A stretch of DNA of 7,973 nucleotides from Clostridia bacterium (lineage in GTDB: Bacteria > Bacillota > Clostridia > TANB77 > CAG-508), in contig CAAECB010000069.1 in the NCBI GenBank assembly GCA_900754285.1, positions 1-7,973 of the forward strand. The letters run 5' to 3'. Below are positions 6,771-7,973 of this stretch, piece by piece (positions within the stretch are counted from its first letter, which is position 1; each line of letters opens with the position of its first letter). The notes beneath the pieces were generated by a model. The model did no database searches and was not told the DNA's origin. It was given only the letters and a program-made list of their open reading frames with translations. The position numbers and the translations under genes are program-made.

Positions 6771-6810
6771 CAAACTTCCTATAACAGAAAAAATAACTTA
6801 TAGAAGTTTG
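6771..6810. repeat. Inverted repeat spanning the ldh stop codon
   Basis: CAAACTT-C-CTATAA (6771-6784) pairs with TTATAG-AAGTTTG (6798-6810): 13 bp with a single bulged C and a 13-base A-rich loop. The ldh stop codon (6798-6800) lies in the stem. No U-run follows on either strand, so it looks more like a structured 3' end that could protect the transcript than a terminator. Confidence 0.45.
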
Positions 6811-7748
6811 TCTATGTTCTCTTCTCTCATTTGTTTTATAATTTTACAACTATTATCTAGCTTGCTTTGTTCCTCTTCATTTAATTCTAAATATAGTAAT
6901 TCTCTAACTCCTTGATTATTTATTACTGCTGGTACTCCTATATATATGTCGTCTTGGCCATAGTCTCCATCTTTTAGATATGTTGATACTGTTAATATTG
7001 CATTTTCATTTTCTAAAACTGCTTTTACTATTCTACTAAGTGCCATTCCTATTCCATAATATGTTGCTTTTTTCTTATCTATAATTTCATATGCTGCATT
7101 TATTACACCTTGATGTATCTTTTTTAAATCTTCCATTGGATGCTTATTATCTTTCATTATGTCTTTGATTTTTTTACATCCTAAATATGCATGATCCCAT
7201 GGTACAAATGATGAGTCGCCATGTTCTCCCATTATATAGGCATGTACATTTTTACTAGATACTTTTAGATAATCTGCCATTAAATATCTTAATCTTGCTG
7301 TATCTAATACTGTTCCTGAGCCAAATACTTGATTTTTTGGTAATCCTGAAACTTTTGATACTACATATGTCATTAAATCTACTGGATTACTTGCTACAAT
7401 TATTATCCCATTGAATCCACTTGCCATTATGCTTTCTGTTATTTGCTTCATAATTTTTGTATTTGTTTGGGCAAGTTCTAATCTTGATTGTCCTGGTTTT
7501 TGTGGTATTCCTGCTGTTATTACCACTACCTGTGCATCTTTACATTCTTTGTAATCTCCTGCTTTTATTATCATTTTTTGTGGTGCAAATGGCAATCCAT
7601 GTGATAAATCCATTTCTTCTCCTATTGTTTTGTCTTTATCTATGTCTATTAATACTAGCTCATCTACACCTCCTCTATTTAACATTGCATATGCCATGCT
7701 CATTCCTACAAATCCTGTTCCTACTAGAACTACTTTTCTCTTTTTCAT
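6798..7748 (-). CDS. ldh: L-lactate dehydrogenase (NAD-dependent, FBP-type)
   Basis: Predicted 316-residue cytoplasmic enzyme reducing pyruvate to L-lactate with NADH, regenerating NAD during fermentation. A Rossmann domain with GTGFVG (10-15) is followed by Asp35, which selects NAD. The substrate loop GIPQKPGQSRLEL (80-92) has Gln83, the lactate (not malate) specificity residue, and Arg89. Asn121 in ASNPVDL, Asp149, Arg152, catalytic His176 in GEHGDS and Thr229 in KKATYYGIG complete the active site. Arg154 and His169 correspond to the pair that binds fructose-1,6-bisphosphate in Bacillus LDH, suggesting allosteric activation. ATG 7748 is preferred: AAAGGA (7763-7758) gives 9 bases of spacing, whereas the in-frame ATG 7757, adding 3 residues, directly abuts that site. 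Probably transcribed alone. A related hydroxyacid dehydrogenase is possible but unlikely. Confidence 0.95.
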   Translation of the reverse strand: MKKRKVVLVGTGFVGMSMAYAMLNRGGVDELVLIDIDKDKTIGEEMDLSHGLPFAPQKMIIKAGDYKECKDAQVVVITAGIPQKPGQSRLELAQTNTKIMKQITESIMASGFNGIIIVASNPVDLMTYVVSKVSGLPKNQVFGSGTVLDTARLRYLMADYLKVSSKNVHAYIMGEHGDSSFVPWDHAYLGCKKIKDIMKDNKHPMEDLKKIHQGVINAAYEIIDKKKATYYGIGMALSRIVKAVLENENAILTVSTYLKDGDYGQDDIYIGVPAVINNQGVRELLYLELNEEEQSKLDNSCKIIKQMREENIDKLL

Positions 7749-7791
7749 TCTTACCATCCTTTCATTTATTATTTTTCCTTTTACATCTGAT

Positions 7792-7820
7792 ATTATACTA
7801 CTTTTGTTTTTATTTTTAAA
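7792..7820 (-). promoter_or_regulatory. Probable ldh promoter
   Basis: On the minus strand TTTAAA (7820-7815), a 17-base spacer and a perfect TATAAT (7797-7792). The start would lie near 7785, giving a leader of about 37 bases to ATG 7748. The -35 matches only partly. I found no TTGTTAA/TTAACAA Rex-type operator within the 225 bases upstream of the start. Confidence 0.5.
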
Positions 7821-7930
7821 GTTATTTTTTCTTTTTTATTTTGTTTTTAATTTACATAATTAATCTGTTTGATTTTTTTCTGTTTTTCCCTGTCAATCAT
7901 TTTTGAAAATGTCTTAAAAAATTTTATTTA

Positions 7931-7961
7931 TTAGCACTAAATTTTTATGGTTTAGTGCTAA
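7931..7961. terminator. Perfect 11-bp hairpin, probable terminator of upstream gene
   Basis: TTAGCACTAAA (7931-7941) is perfectly complementary to TTTAGTGCTAA (7951-7961) around a 9-base loop. On the minus strand it is followed by an AT-rich stretch with TTTTTT (about 7920-7925); on the plus strand by TATTTTTAT. It most likely terminates a gene beyond the right edge, possibly in both directions. The arms resemble the CIRCE operator half-sites (TTAGCACTC/GAGTGCTAA), but the equivalent spacing is 13 rather than 9 and the conserved C/G differs. Confidence 0.55.
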
Positions 7962-7973
7962 TATTTTTATGCG

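Noticed and set aside
7457..7863. Leucine/phenylalanine-rich plus-strand frames opposite and upstream of ldh
   Set aside because: They overlap a confidently assigned gene and its promoter and show no domain or ribosome site.
7870..7900. TTGACA (minus strand, 7896-7891) as the ldh -35 box
   Set aside because: No -10-like hexamer lies 16-18 bases downstream, and it is about 95 bases before the better TATAAT.
7749..7930. Rex (redox) operator upstream of ldh
   Set aside because: Expected on biological grounds, but no TTGTTAA...TTAACAA-like palindrome is present in the window upstream of ldh.

Overview
The window is very AT-rich (by eye roughly a quarter G+C). It carries AGGAGG-type ribosome binding sites, TTG as well as ATG starts, TTGACA/TATAAT-type promoters and TAA/TAG stops, with no sign of TGA being read as tryptophan. 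Together with an L-lactate dehydrogenase, a ComEC competence protein, an SH3b-NlpC/P60 wall hydrolase and a BofC-like protein, this points to a low-GC Gram-positive (Bacillota), most likely of class Clostridia. A sporulating ancestry is hinted at only by the BofC-like gene. I cannot name the species.

Layout. 1-172: non-coding, with a GC-richer left edge and a REP-like palindrome next to the first gene's stop. 173-4691 (minus strand): a probable three-gene operon read from right to left: secreted SH3b/NlpC-P60 peptidoglycan hydrolase, ComEC DNA-uptake channel, membrane-anchored BofC-like protein. It has a near-consensus promoter at 4741-4769. 4692-4898: divergent intergenic region. 4899-5762 (plus): RluA-family pseudouridine synthase. 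5832-5905 (plus): tRNA-Gly(UCC) with encoded CCA and its own promoter. 5972-6493 (minus): small YgjP/DUF45-type zinc metallopeptidase with its own consensus promoter. 6494-6797: intergenic region rich in inverted repeats, including two terminator-like hairpins. 6798-7748 (minus): FBP-type L-lactate dehydrogenase. 7749-7973: ldh promoter region and, at the right edge, a strong hairpin that probably terminates the next gene.

Functionally these are mostly ordinary chromosomal genes: wall remodelling and DNA uptake, RNA modification and translation, and fermentative pyruvate reduction. I see no phage, transposase, CRISPR array, toxin-antitoxin pair or defence system, and no clear new system. The points most worth a second look are the promoter lying inside the longest reading frame of the NlpC/P60 gene, the hairpin-rich and possibly divergently transcribed stretch at 6550-6800, an anticodon-stem mismatch in the tRNA, and the hydrolase-comEC-bofC-like gene cluster.
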